Part shown: positions 1 through 10,315 of the stretch, in pieces | How the letters are laid out: each line of letters begins with the position of its first letter | How positions within the stretch are numbered: the stretch's first letter is position 1 | Position numbers and translations under genes: made by a program | Notes under the pieces: model-generated | What the model was told of the DNA's origin: nothing | Database searches by the model: none | The model's input: only the letters and a program-made list of their open reading frames with translations | NCBI GenBank assembly: GCA_948470475.1 | Contig: OX419335.1 | Location: 43,922,525-43,986,524 of the forward strand | Direction of reading: 5' to 3' | DNA: 64,000 nt | From: Galaxea fascicularis | Taxonomy: Eukaryota; Cnidaria; Anthozoa; Scleractinia; Euphylliidae

Positions 1-73
1 GTCATTCTTGTAGTATATTCTTGTTGTCTTGCACTGCAGTATGTGTATGTGTACTGTACGTGTACAGTGTAGA

Positions 74-3000
74 TCAGTCTACATTTATTTGCAAAGCCCA
101 CAGAAACTGTGAAAGATTACACTTACCTATAATAATTATAAGTATAACAATGAAAATAAAGGCAAAAATCAGCTTGAGCTAAAACAGAAAATCCAAAAAA
201 CAATGTCAAAATGCCATTAGAGACAGTACATACATGTAGCAGAAACATTTTTACATGTATACAAGAGAAATCACATATGATTTCTTTCATATGCATCATT
301 CAGAACAAAATTAATTGAATCTTCATTGACATTTGCCAGTTGCAAGGATTATGATTGTAAAACTTTGCAAATAATCGTTTGGTTACCAGCAACCCATAAA
401 TGATTGTATAATATAATGATCTTAAATCTCACTAAATTTCTGCTGTTACTACCACCTGAAAGAAGAAAAACGTAAAAGCCACAGCAACATTAAAAAAAAC
501 GAATGACTACAGTGTACATCTACACAATCACGCTTCTGAACATTAATTCTGTACCAAAAAAGCAATACTTGAAGGAGATAAAATAATGCTATTAGAAACA
601 ACATTAATGTTATTCATGGCTACCTGCATGTACCTGCTAAAGACCACCTAAACCAATCTGAAAGACTGCTGAAAATGCAAAAGCCTCATTAGGTTAGTGA
701 AACCAACAGCCACACGGCTGTTGGTGCTACACTGTACATCAAACTGTAAAGTGTAAGCTTCTACAAGGAGTAGTATGGACAGATGGATGGACCATGGATT
801 CTATGTGCTATGGTACCCCCTGCCTCTCTATGACTTAAACTTACACACCCTGAAATTTTGCCACCATAGTTTCCTCTGCAGTCTTCTTGATCCTGATCTG
901 AAGTGTGATGCGCTCATCTCAAGGTCCTCTAACATAGTAAAGAAAAACAAAACTTAATAATAAAATTGTTTATTTTAATTTACAGTGTGCAATAACAAGT
1001 ATTAAAAATTATGTGACATTCATACAGACAGTGCAGTCTGCCTGTACAGCTGTAAATTACATGTAAGTCCATGTAGCATTTTCTGCAACTTTTCTCGCAA
1101 ATATCTTGTTTGGCCACTGCTAATGTAAAACAACTGGCACAAGACATGCCAGCTGACACCAAGCAAAGTGCTTGAGCTGGGTGTTATGCCATTTACAGTA
1201 CCTACATGTATACGCTGAAACAATCCCAGCTAATGATCATAAAGGAACTAGAATCTGGATCTCCAAATTTCAATCCAGCTGCAAAACATCCACACCACTG
1301 TACATACACTGTAATTATTTGCATTCCATAAAATTAATATACTGTACACATGTAAACTATTTTCAAAATGTTCAAGTGCACCTGACTTGTCTTGTAAGTC
1401 CTCTAACTTAGCTCCCCTGTCAAGCACTTTGGAAATATTATTCTGCATTATCCCCATGACTCCTTTAATTTCAGTTTTGACTCTGGCTATACCATCCTTC
1501 ATCGATGGCTGGGGTTTTATGTGGTGGAATTCATCTGGTGCTGCAAATCTTGAAAAGACCACAACCAGTTTTAGAATCAAAATCACAATTTATGACATCA
1601 GTATGTCATCAATCGTTTGAGTCATGAATCAATATCTCATCAATATCTCATCAATCATATCAATTACCATCTTATTTCTATTATTCCAGTGGTTGCAAAA
1701 GTCTTAAAGGGTTATTTATGATCAACTTTATGCATTCCTAATGGGTAATTGACTCTCCTCTTACCAGTCAGGCTTCCAGTTGCTCCACCCTACAGTCACC
1801 TCATTACTTGAGGCAACTGATGATTGGGCGTATAATATAGATCAGAGGAACGTGAATGTTGTAGTATTCTTGGATGTTAAAAAAGCCTCCAATACGTTGG
1901 ATCACAGGACAGTGGAACCCCATTAACAAAACCACCGTCGGGTCATGAAAATTTGGTCATGTTGACGGGGTGGTCAGATTAACAGGGCTTTCAAAATAAG
2001 AAAATAAGTGGGCTTATGCTGTTCAGGCCACAAAAAAGTGGTCGTAATAATGATGTGGTTGTATGGCAGGGTTCCACTGTATTCCGATTTCTAAGCTGGC
2101 TGTGTATAGCATAGGAGGTGCCTCAATTGCGTAGTTTAAATAGTACTGTGTAGATACTTGAAGACAATGTGTAAAAGCAGGCTCATACATGTAAGTAATC
2201 GAAAAAACTCTTTTGCCCGAGGGCTTACCCTCGTGGCCGGCTGTGATTGAACTTATGCTACGGATGCTATACTGTGAGGAATCTATAATCAACTGCTATA
2301 ACTATGGTGAAGTTATAACCTTTGACGTTGCTATGGTGTTGTAGTTTGCAATATTTGTAATTGATCGAAGTCAAGAATAAAACCATTGTCAATCATTTCA
2401 CAGTTGATCACCTAAGTTGATTCATGGCTTATGATGCCGCAGTCACTTTTCACAACGAAAATTTAATGTCATTTTTGCTTAATGTTTTTCAGTGCTATTG
2501 TAAAAAGAACACCGACGGCAGTTTTCTATCGTCTCTACTCTTATAGATCACAAAAATGACACCATAAAATACAGTGTAGTCAAAACAAGGTGAACGAAGT
2601 ACTGTTCTTCTTTTTTAGGTGATGTCGAAGAGTACCCACTTTGGGGTTTTACCATTTTTGTTTTGTTGTGGAATATTTCGGTTTGTTGAGGTTAAAATGT
2701 CAATGATACATGTTAGAAAATTGTGACTCAGCCAAAGCACATACATGTAACTGGTTGTGATGTTGGATTAAATTGATTAAACCTAAAAATTCAAGGGTAA
2801 AAATTTGATCATAGTAGCACTTTAAGACTTAAAACTTATAGCTCTAAAATGTTAAACCTGAAATCTGAAGACTATAGTTGACTTTGATTATACATGTACA
2901 GTAGTTCTAACATTTTACCCCCCCCCCCCCCATTTTCTACAGTTGTATATACTGGTATTCAACACTCTTTAGAAAAGTCATACCATTCTTTGTGTTCTCT

Positions 3001-5940
3001 CAAGAGAAGATTCTCAGTAGGTCTCAGTATTACTTACATGTTGGAACCATCTTCTTCATCAGAGTCATCAAGCAAACTGGCCTGTAAAGGACAAAATTCT
3101 AGTTTCTGTACACATGTATATACAGCTATACATATATCTGCACCAAACAAAACTTAAGTGTACACCATGGTTAAACAAGGTTGATGAGAACTGCTTACAG
3201 TTCAAACTTAAGAAAGAGAGAGAGGCCATTCTTCTTTGGCATGAAAGCTGACTCCTGCACTCTTTCTGACTGCAAGTGAATATGAATTATTTCATATATC
3301 ACTTCACACTCTTTCTGACTGTTACAAACTCTGATGCCATCTCAATAAAATAATCAGAATTGAACATGATCGGAAAGTCAACAAGAATAATATTAATCAA
3401 TCTACATGTACATGTAAATCATTCCCTTGTGGATATCTGGTGTTGCTCATTTGTTCAAGCTCACATGTAAAATAGTAAAGAGCAAACAGAGACAGCAAGA
3501 TTACATGTATCTCAAACAAACATGCACTGGTGCATGAAAACCTGAATGTCCATCATGTTTAATATATTATTAATTTTTGCCAGAGAAACCCAGGGTGCAT
3601 ACCTACAGGTATATTTACAAATTTAGGCCAGTGAATCTGGGGACTCACCAAGTGATTATAATGAGTGAGCTTCAAATGCATTACAAGCATTACAATCCTA
3701 CTGTAGCATTATTTGTACATGCTTAATTATTTTCTTTACAGATACAGTTGTGTAGAAGTGTTTTCAGCCATGAGGCAATCTTAACCTGTTGTTGTAGCTC
3801 CTGACATAATCCAGTGTGCAGACAAATCATGCAGTGTACCAAGCTACGTGTATTTTTAAAAGGTGATGTGTGAATAAGGTTTGTTGTCACTTGAGTCTGT
3901 GATTGGCCTGTAAAACTTGAAAACCAAAACAAAACCAATTGCAACTTGCAAATGTGGATTTCCCTACACTTTACGCTGGTTACATTGCTTCCAATTCTGA
4001 TCGCCCATTTCATTGTTTCAGTCTGTTGTGATTGATCAGAGTACAATTGCTTTGGTTTTGGTTTTGACCAAAAGAAAAAATTGAAAAAAAGACCAAAAAA
4101 TAGACCAAAAGAAATAGAAAACCACTCTATTTGCACATACACGTAATTATTAAATAGGTAGACTGAATAGTTGCAAGTAAGTTGAACATTTTTTAACTTG
4201 TCGTTCCCCATCTCTAGCTGCCCACCTCAGCACAAAGAATTATCTGTTCTTTATTATATGGAGGAGAGTGTTTTACTGGGAACTAAACAACTCATAGATT
4301 CCATACGCCACTTCATCTGGGACCCGAGTGGCGTATTTTCCGTATGTCACCTTTGTGAGTGTCGTATCCTTCAATGACGTCACAATTCCCGCCTTTTGCT
4401 TTTGTTGAAGTTGTTGTCTCCATATAATAAAAAGAACATTACACATTGACTCGAAGATATGAATTTTATATTCATATCTTCTCGCCACCATGCAATATCC
4501 TCTATATATCTGTTATAGCAAAGTCCGCTTTGAGAGGCATTAATGTACGTATGTTGTTACGTTATATTGGCAAGATTTCCACACAGCCCCATGCACTAAT
4601 AATGCACCTATCAATGTTTAGACGGAGAGGGGGGGGGGGTACGGGCAAAGGTGCGTCATTTGAATTTACTTGCAATTTTTTGGTCAAATTCCCGACCCTT
4701 GGGACTGGAAATAGTTTAACAATCCTTTATAATATTTGAACTTTAATTAGTACAAGTGGTCAAATTCCCCAGAGAGGGGACAACAGAAGTGTTCAAATGC
4801 CGCATCTTTGCCCGTACCCCCTCCCCCCCCCTCTCCGTCTAAACATTGGTAGGTGCATAAGTATAACTATGCATGCATTTTGTGACTCAAACTCAAATCA
4901 TTTTTGAAACAGGATTAGTATGACAGTGATGCATGTATAAGCTTAATTAGTGTATGGGGCTGTCTTTCCTTTATCGTTTTTTCCCTGTTTGGACGGACGG
5001 ACAGAAGAACTAAGTTATCATCCGTCATGGATTTAAGCTTACATGTCAACGAAAACGTAAAACAATCATACCAACCCTTTCTGACGGCCTTGCAGAACTC
5101 CTGTCTTCTCCATTAACTCGACTAAATTTAGGAGACATGATGTTTGGCTAGTAACTTTACATCAAGCGGGCATCTGAACTGTAATTCCTCAGTATCACGT
5201 CATTGTCATATTTCCGTCGTCCATGTATTACACGTGGCACTCCGTAAATCTACAGTAGCGAAATTGTGACTTAACGATAGTAGTCAAACGAAATGAGGAG
5301 AGAAATTAAAGGTTTTCAGTGTCTCCTCCTGTGCTACAAACGCTAGTAAACAGTGAAAGTTTCCTTGTGGAAATCAGGTGAACGTCCAGTTCAGTTGGTT
5401 AGTACTTTATGTAGGAAGGTATAGAGGGGTATACAAGGGTATACAAGGATTTATGGGGTATTCTCAGGACAATATACGTAGTCTTACTTAAAGTACATAC
5501 CATTCTTTTCACGATAGACTGAGCAAGGCAAGAACGGGGACGTATACAAAACATGGACCCCGGCCCCGGTCCATGGACCGGGTCCACAAGGGTGGTCCAT
5601 GGACCGGGGGTCCATGTTTTGTATACGTCCCAAGAACGGCATGTACTAAAACCCGAAACACCGAAACGAAACCGCCGGAACGAAACAACCGGAACCACCG
5701 GAACAACCGAAACGAAACCACCGAAACATGCCTTGGCATTGATCGAAATGTTCACGGCCTCCCATTAGAAGTTAAGCTTAATTTGCTGTTAAATCTCGCA
5801 CAACATACATATTCACACGCCAGCTTTAACTTGAATGAATGCGTTTTAAACATTTTAAAATAAACATAGCCCAATCTTTAACCCTATAAAATACATTTTA
5901 GGCTCACCTTTTCATCCAGCTCTTTAGTTTGTTCGGCCAT
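74..5940 (-). CDS. VAMP4: VAMP4-like R-SNARE, five coding exons
   Basis: R-SNARE (vesicle-associated membrane protein), tail-anchored; VAMP4 acts in trans-Golgi/endosome fusion. Exons in transcript order: 5940-5908 (MAEQTKELDEK, donor GTGAGC), 3081-3038 (ASLLDDSDEEDGSN, donor GTAAGT), 1548-1382, 928-849, 178-127. Intron phases 0, 2, 1, 0 agree throughout. Residues 13-22 form a dileucine plus acidic cluster like the VAMP4 sorting signal. The SNARE motif spans about residues 49-105 and carries the zero-layer arginine (KVLDRG). A WW pair precedes the membrane anchor LKLIFAFIFIVILIIII. Reading through exon 5 reaches a TGA at 74-76, giving about 142 residues, close to the 141 of human VAMP4. A strong GTAAGT donor follows 127, so a further exon outside the window is possible. 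The exon 3 acceptor at 1549 fits the phase; one at 1541 does not. Family is certain; the VAMP4 rather than VAMP8 assignment rests on the N-terminus. Confidence 0.85.
1756..1908 (+). mobile_element. LINE reverse-transcriptase fragment in VAMP4-like intron 2
   Basis: One frame reads SYQSGFQLLHPTVTSLLEAT and then VVVFLDVKKASNTLDH, the region of reverse transcriptase around catalytic motif A of CR1/L2-type LINEs. The usual AFDT has become ASNT, so the fragment is inactive. It lies antisense to the SNARE gene and stops against the MITE at 1910. Confidence 0.7.
1910..2079. mobile_element. pogo/Tigger-like MITE
   Basis: About 170 bp bounded by perfect inverted ends CAGTGGAACCC and GGGTTCCACTG. The right flank is TA; the left flank is GA, consistent with a decayed TA target duplication. 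No coding capacity. It lies in intron 2 of the VAMP4-like gene. Confidence 0.6.
2440..2770. repeat. Dispersed repeat, copy 1
   Basis: Aligns by eye, in the same orientation, with 53570-53850. Shared stretches include the CGCAGTCACTTTTC start, a TATTGTAAAAAG block, TAGATCACAA and TTAAAATGTCA(A/C)TGATACATGT. Class unknown. Both copies lie in mobile or intronic DNA. Confidence 0.55.
4581..4963. mobile_element. Foldback (MITE-like) element with nested inverted repeats
   Basis: The outer ends are inverted copies (ACAGCCCCATGCACTAAT, and at the right the complement with one mismatch). An inner pair at 4602-4664 and 4795-4858 is also inverted, including a GTTTAGACGGAGAGG arm with G runs and GGGCAAAG. 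The DNA would fold into a long hairpin. No ORF. It lies in intron 1 of the VAMP4-like gene. Confidence 0.55.
5538..5630. mobile_element. 93-bp MITE with 9-bp target duplication
   Basis: The ends are inverted: GGACGTATACAAAACATGG at the left, with the complement at the right. The arms continue into a GC-rich hairpin containing GTCCATGGAC. CAAGAACGG flanks both sides (5529-5537 and 5631-5639) as an exact 9-bp direct duplication, the size typical of Mutator-like transposition. Confidence 0.8.
5640..5735. repeat. GAAAC/CCGGAA minisatellite, left arm
   Basis: Imperfect short tandem units of the type CCGAAACGAAAC and CCGGAACCA. Bases 5640-5686 are the exact reverse complement of 6182-6228. It lies about 200-300 bp inside the first intron of the VAMP4-like gene. 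Confidence 0.75.
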
Positions 5941-6094
5941 GTTTCGTGCTTTGTTTCAAACGCGGGAATCGGCGGTAAAAACAACTCACGTAGGCTACTA
6001 CCGTTTATCACCTGGGAGTGGAGATAAGTTAAAATTATGGCGGCAAAAAGAACCTGGGGACGATATGTAACTCCTTTTAACTGTATTTCCGGTA
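5941..6094 (-). promoter_or_regulatory. Upstream region of the VAMP4-like gene, possibly bidirectional
   Basis: The 5' flank of the SNARE start codon at 5940. No clear TATA box was seen. On the plus strand an ATG at 6037-6039 in good context (AAAATTATGGCG) opens MAAKRTWGRY before a GTAACT at 6067, which could be a divergent first exon; the downstream exon was not found. Promoter function is inferred from position only. Confidence 0.35.
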
Positions 6095-6228
6095 ATTTCG
6101 TTTCGTTTCGGTTGTTCCGGCTGTTTCGGTAGTTTCGTTTCGGTTGTTCCGGTGGTTTCGCTGGTTCCGGTGGTTCCGGTGGTTTCGTTCCGGCGGTTTC
6201 GTTTCGGTGTTTCGGGTTTTAGTACATG
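6095..6228. repeat. GTTTCG/TTCCGG minisatellite, right arm
   Basis: Inverted counterpart of 5640-5735: short units of TTTCGTTTCGG and TTCCGGTGG. The terminal 47 bp (6182-6228) are a perfect reverse complement of 5640-5686. The two arms enclose exon 1 and the presumed promoter of the SNARE gene. Confidence 0.75.
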
Positions 6229-6299
6229 CCGGCAAGAACGTCACGCTAGCCCACATAAAGGCACCTATACACTACAATACACCAACTGACAAATGCACC

Positions 6300-7410
6300 C
6301 ACCTCCACTAACACGCACATACCTACAATTATACTCACTTCTCTTCATTTGTACTCACGTACATTCACTTATACTCACTTACGTTCATATATACTCACTT
6401 GCCTTCAATTATACTAACTTCTCTTCATTTGTACTCATTTGCTTGCATTTATACTCGCTTGCGTTTATACTCACCTGCCTGCATTTATACTCACTTGCCT
6501 GCATTTATACTCACTTGCTTGCATTTGTACTCACTTATTTGCATTTATAGACCTTTATACTCCCTTGCCTGCATTGATACTCACTTACACTCACTTATAC
6601 TCACTTGCCTTCATTTATACTCACCTGCCTTCACTTGTACTCACTTACATTCAATTATACTCACTTACAATCACTTATACTCACTTGCATTCATTCATAC
6701 TCACTTGCATTCATTTTTACTCACTTGCATTCATTTTTACTCACTTGCCTTCATTTATACTCACCGGCCTTCATTTGTACTCACTAACATTCACTTATAC
6801 TCACTTACAATCATTCATACTCACTTGCATTCATTTATACTCACTTACCTTCATTTATACTCACTTGCATTCATTTATACTCACTTACACTCACTTATAC
6901 TCAATGGCATTCATTTGTACTCACTTGCATTCATTTATACTCACTTATATTCATTTATACTCATTTGCCTTCATTTATACTCACCTGCCTTCATTTGTAC
7001 TCACTTACAATCACTTGCCTTCATTCGTACTCAATTGCATTCATTTATACTCACTTGCATTCATTTGTACTCACTTTGCTTCACTTGACCCACTCTGCTT
7101 CACTAGTTACTCCCTTTACTTCACTTGCACTCACTTTGCTTCATTTGTACTCACTTTCCCTCACTTCTGCACACTTTGCTTCACTTGTACTCGCTTACAG
7201 TCACTCATGTGTACTTTCCTTCACTTGTACTCTCTTTCCTTCACCTGTACGCACTTTCCTCCACCTACTTGCACTTATCATCAACTGTTTCTCTTCAGTT
7301 ACGAACTAACCTCACCTACACACACTTAGCATCGCTCATACGCATTTAACTTCACATATACGCACTTGCGTTCACTCGTGTGCACTTACCCTCACTTGTA
7401 CGGACTTGTG
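6300..7410 (+). repeat. 20-bp minisatellite array 1
   Basis: Tandem copies of a 20-bp unit, TTCATTTATACTCACTTGCA with variants. They are fairly uniform up to about 7080, then more degenerate (CACTTTGCTT variants). The T/C-rich strand lacks stop codons in all frames, so long ORFs repeating YTHLPAFILTCLHLYSLACI appear. These are by-products of the repeat, not a gene. Confidence 0.95.
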
Positions 7411-7639
7411 TTTACTCAAAGCTGAAGTCCGATTCTAAGTAAACCCGAGATGATTGCAGATTTCTTGACTTTATATGGGTATCGGTCCGAGACTAACTTC
7501 GGAAATATAGTTAGCAGTGCAAGGAAGGGGATAAGGAAGAGTTTTACATGCTGAGATCGTGCATTAGGTTTAGAAGGTTTGTGCGTACTCAGTACGGAAA
7601 ACTCGTCCTAGTTTCTCTAGTCTAAATTTCCGATTATTT
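7411..7639. other. Unique spacer between the two inverted minisatellite arrays
   Basis: Non-repetitive DNA at the point where array orientation flips. No gene or inverted-repeat boundary could be identified. Confidence 0.6.
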
Positions 7640-8875
7640 AGCATGGGAGAGCTGTTTGTATGACTGAAGGAAAGTGAGTGAAAGTGGGTGAGTTTTACGC
7701 AACTGAGGGAAAGTGAGTATAAGTGAAGCAGAGTAAGTACAAGTAAAGGAAAGGGCGTATGAATGACGGCAAGTGAGCATAAGTGAAGGAAAGTGCGTGT
7801 GAATGACGGATAGTGAGCACAAGTGAATGAAATTGCGTATGAGTGACGATAAGTGAGTAAAAGTGAATGAAATTGCGTATGAGTGACGGTAAGTGAGTAC
7901 GAGTGAAGGAAAGTGAGTATGAGTGAAGGGAAGTGTATATGAGCGACAGTATGTGAGTACAAGTGAAGGAAAGTGAGTGCAAGTAAAGGAAAGTGAGTTT
8001 CAGTGCGAGAAAGTGAGTGCGAGAGAAGGAAAGTGAGTATGAGTGACGATAAGTGAGTAAAGGTGAATGAAATTGCGTATGAGTGACGGTAAGTGAGTAA
8101 ATGTGAATGAAATTGCGTGTGAGTGACTGTAAGTGAGTAAAAGTGAATGAAATTGCGTATGAGTGACTGTAAGTGAGTAAAGGTGAATGAAATTGCGTGT
8201 GAGTGACTGTAAGCGAGTAAAGGTGAATGAAATTGCGTATGAGTGACGGTAAGTGAGTAAATGTGAATGAAATTGCGTGTGAGTGACTGTAAGTGAGTAA
8301 AAGTGAATGAAATTGTGTATGAGTGACTGTAAGTGAGTAAATGTGAATGAAATTGCGTGTGAGTGACTGTAAGTGAGTAAAGGTGAATGAAATTGCGTAT
8401 GAGTGACTGTAAGTGAGTAAAAGTGAATGAAATTGCGTATCAGTGACGGTAAGTGAGTACGTAATATACAAGTGAATGAAAGTGAGTATGAGTGACGGTA
8501 AAAGAGTAAAAGTGAATGAAATTGCGTATGAGTGACGGTAAGTGAGTACGAGTGAAGGAAAGTGCGTATGAATGACGGCAAGTGAGTACAAGTGAATGAA
8601 AGTGAGTATGAGTGACGGTAAAACAGTTAAAGTGAATGAAAGTGAGTATGAGTGACGGTAAGTGAGTACAAGTGAAGGAGAGTAGGTGCAAATGAAGGCA
8701 AGTTGTTGTAAGTGAGCATAAGTGAGTGGAAATGAAGGCAGGTGAGTATAAATGAAGGCAAGTGAGTATAAGTGAGTTTTAGTGGGTATAAGTGAACGTA
8801 AGTGAGTACAAATGAAGGCAGGTGAGTATAAATAAAGGCAAGTGAGTATAAGTGAATATAAGTGAGTATAAATGG
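7640..8875 (-). repeat. 20-bp minisatellite array 2, opposite orientation
   Basis: The same family as array 1 but reverse complemented (AAGTGAGTATAAATGAAGGC type at 8700-8875). From about 7800 to 8690 a 40-bp higher-order unit dominates, combining GTGAATGAAATTGCGTATGA with GTGACTGTAAGTGAGTAAAA. The minus strand is stop-free for 398 codons. Confidence 0.95.
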
Positions 8876-8879
8876 GATC

Positions 8880-9285
8880 AATTATTCTCATTCAAGGACT
8901 GTTCAGTTTGCGAAATCTCAGTGGCTAAGTCACTTTTTTTAACCTACGTGACAGCATTCTCGGCCGCCAGTTTAATATCGTGTCACCGAAAAGCTTAGAA
9001 ATTCAACCTTGCTTTATCACAAGACGAAAAAACCAATCAAACTCGGAAAATTTGTGAAAAGATAAGTCTTCAGCTGTTCTAATTACTAGCTAAACTAAAA
9101 TCTCAAAAAGATAGATAGTTCCTTATTTTTTAATTTTGATGATGTCATGTGAAAACCGAGAATATGATTTTCAAATTGGACGAAAAATGTTTACATATAG
9201 AAAGTCATACTTTTGTCAAAATCTTGACGAAAGTCATAAAACAGGCGTGTGTGCAGGAAATTGCAAAGGCAAAATAGCTAAGAAA
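8880..9285. other. Intergenic, nothing recognised
   Basis: AT-rich unique sequence with no supported gene, RNA or repeat. Confidence 0.5.
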
Positions 9286-9289
9286 TTAC

Positions 9290-9748
9290 TCATTATCTGA
9301 TGACATCATGACTACCACCTCTCCATTGTCGCCACATTCTCTCGTCCAAATAGATTTACAGATCTTCTCTCCGCAGTCCCTTTCTTCTATTTCGGCCCAG
9401 TTTAAGTTGGCTCCAGGCAGATTCCACTTCTTGCGTGTGCACGCCTGTGCGAGGATCCACGAAATTGTGCGCATGTACCAACACTTGGTGTGCTTTAACG
9501 TTAGGCAGCCCAGTCAAACGACGGTATGCTGCCCAATCGTCAGAGTGTACGTCAGTTCCCGGTAGAAGACATCTCTGCACAATTGGCAACAGAGTAGCGG
9601 CATCTCTTCTCTCGACGACTTGAAAGTAGCCTCTTGCGGGACTGTGTTCCACCGAAACTACTCCAAAGACCCAAGCATCACGGGCAGCCCTCCTCCCTCT
9701 GTTGTACTGCAAGCAAAATGTGCGGATGTCATTGTGTGAGAAAGCCAT
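9290..9748 (-). pseudogene. ISXO2-like (Merlin/IS1595) transposase fragment
   Basis: The frame from 9748 reads [20 protein letters not shown], then [52 protein letters not shown] and GLRREDL. This matches the DDE-type transposase domain of the IS1595/Merlin superfamily, with acidic residues at HSDDW and QEVES. The frame stops with TAA after REDL, but in-phase sequence continues as IYLDERMWRQWRG, the usual family C-terminus, so one nonsense change (CAA or similar to TAA) ends it early. The N-terminal helix-turn-helix and zinc-binding part is absent or lost upstream of 9748. Only about 150 residues remain, so it should be inactive. Confidence 0.8.
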
Positions 9749-9749
9749 A

Positions 9750-10315
9750 AGATACTTACTGTCATTGAGGCCAAGTACCGCTATGATAACTTAAATGATG
9801 CGTAACCAACATGTATCCACAATCGAAACATAAGTATTAACTCAATAAGACTTGCCCTCTGCAAAAGACAAGGTCCAAATCTGACGAGAAATCTTTCGTA
9901 AAGGCAGTGATCACGCTTCCGTTTATTGTGAAACTGGGATTGCCATATAAAAAGACCAAAGATAAAATGTTTAATTTAAACCAAATAAGCCAAAAAAAAG
10001 GAGGCTTGAATCTTGCGGAGGCCGATTAGCGATGTGGTATTCTGCTCACCATCTGCAGTGCGGGTCGCTCACAAGACAATATTTTGTCACAGAATTAAGC
10101 ACAATAATTGAAGGTACCATTCGATATCCCTAGTGATAAGAAAATAGGCAGGTACAAAACTCTGAACAGGCAAACAGACCAGAGCGGACCCCTTAGTCTG
10201 AGTATGATCAACTCTAATCAATACTTACAATTTGAATAACTCCAGTTAAAACTGTTCATTTTGACAGATGAAGGGTCTGAGGAGGAAATGAAACCAGCAG
10301 AAAAGGAAGAAGAAA
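9750..10315. other. Intergenic, nothing recognised
   Basis: Unique AT-rich sequence with no supported gene or repeat boundary. Confidence 0.5.

Noticed and set aside
5399..5863. Several overlapping ORFs with Val-Val-Pro or Arg-Asn-Glu-Thr repeats
   Set aside because: They arise from the MITE hairpin and the GAAAC minisatellite.
6293..8891. Leu/Tyr/His-rich repeat proteins of up to 398 residues
   Set aside because: Created by the 20-bp minisatellite, which is open in every frame of one strand; the same applies to 48698-49718.
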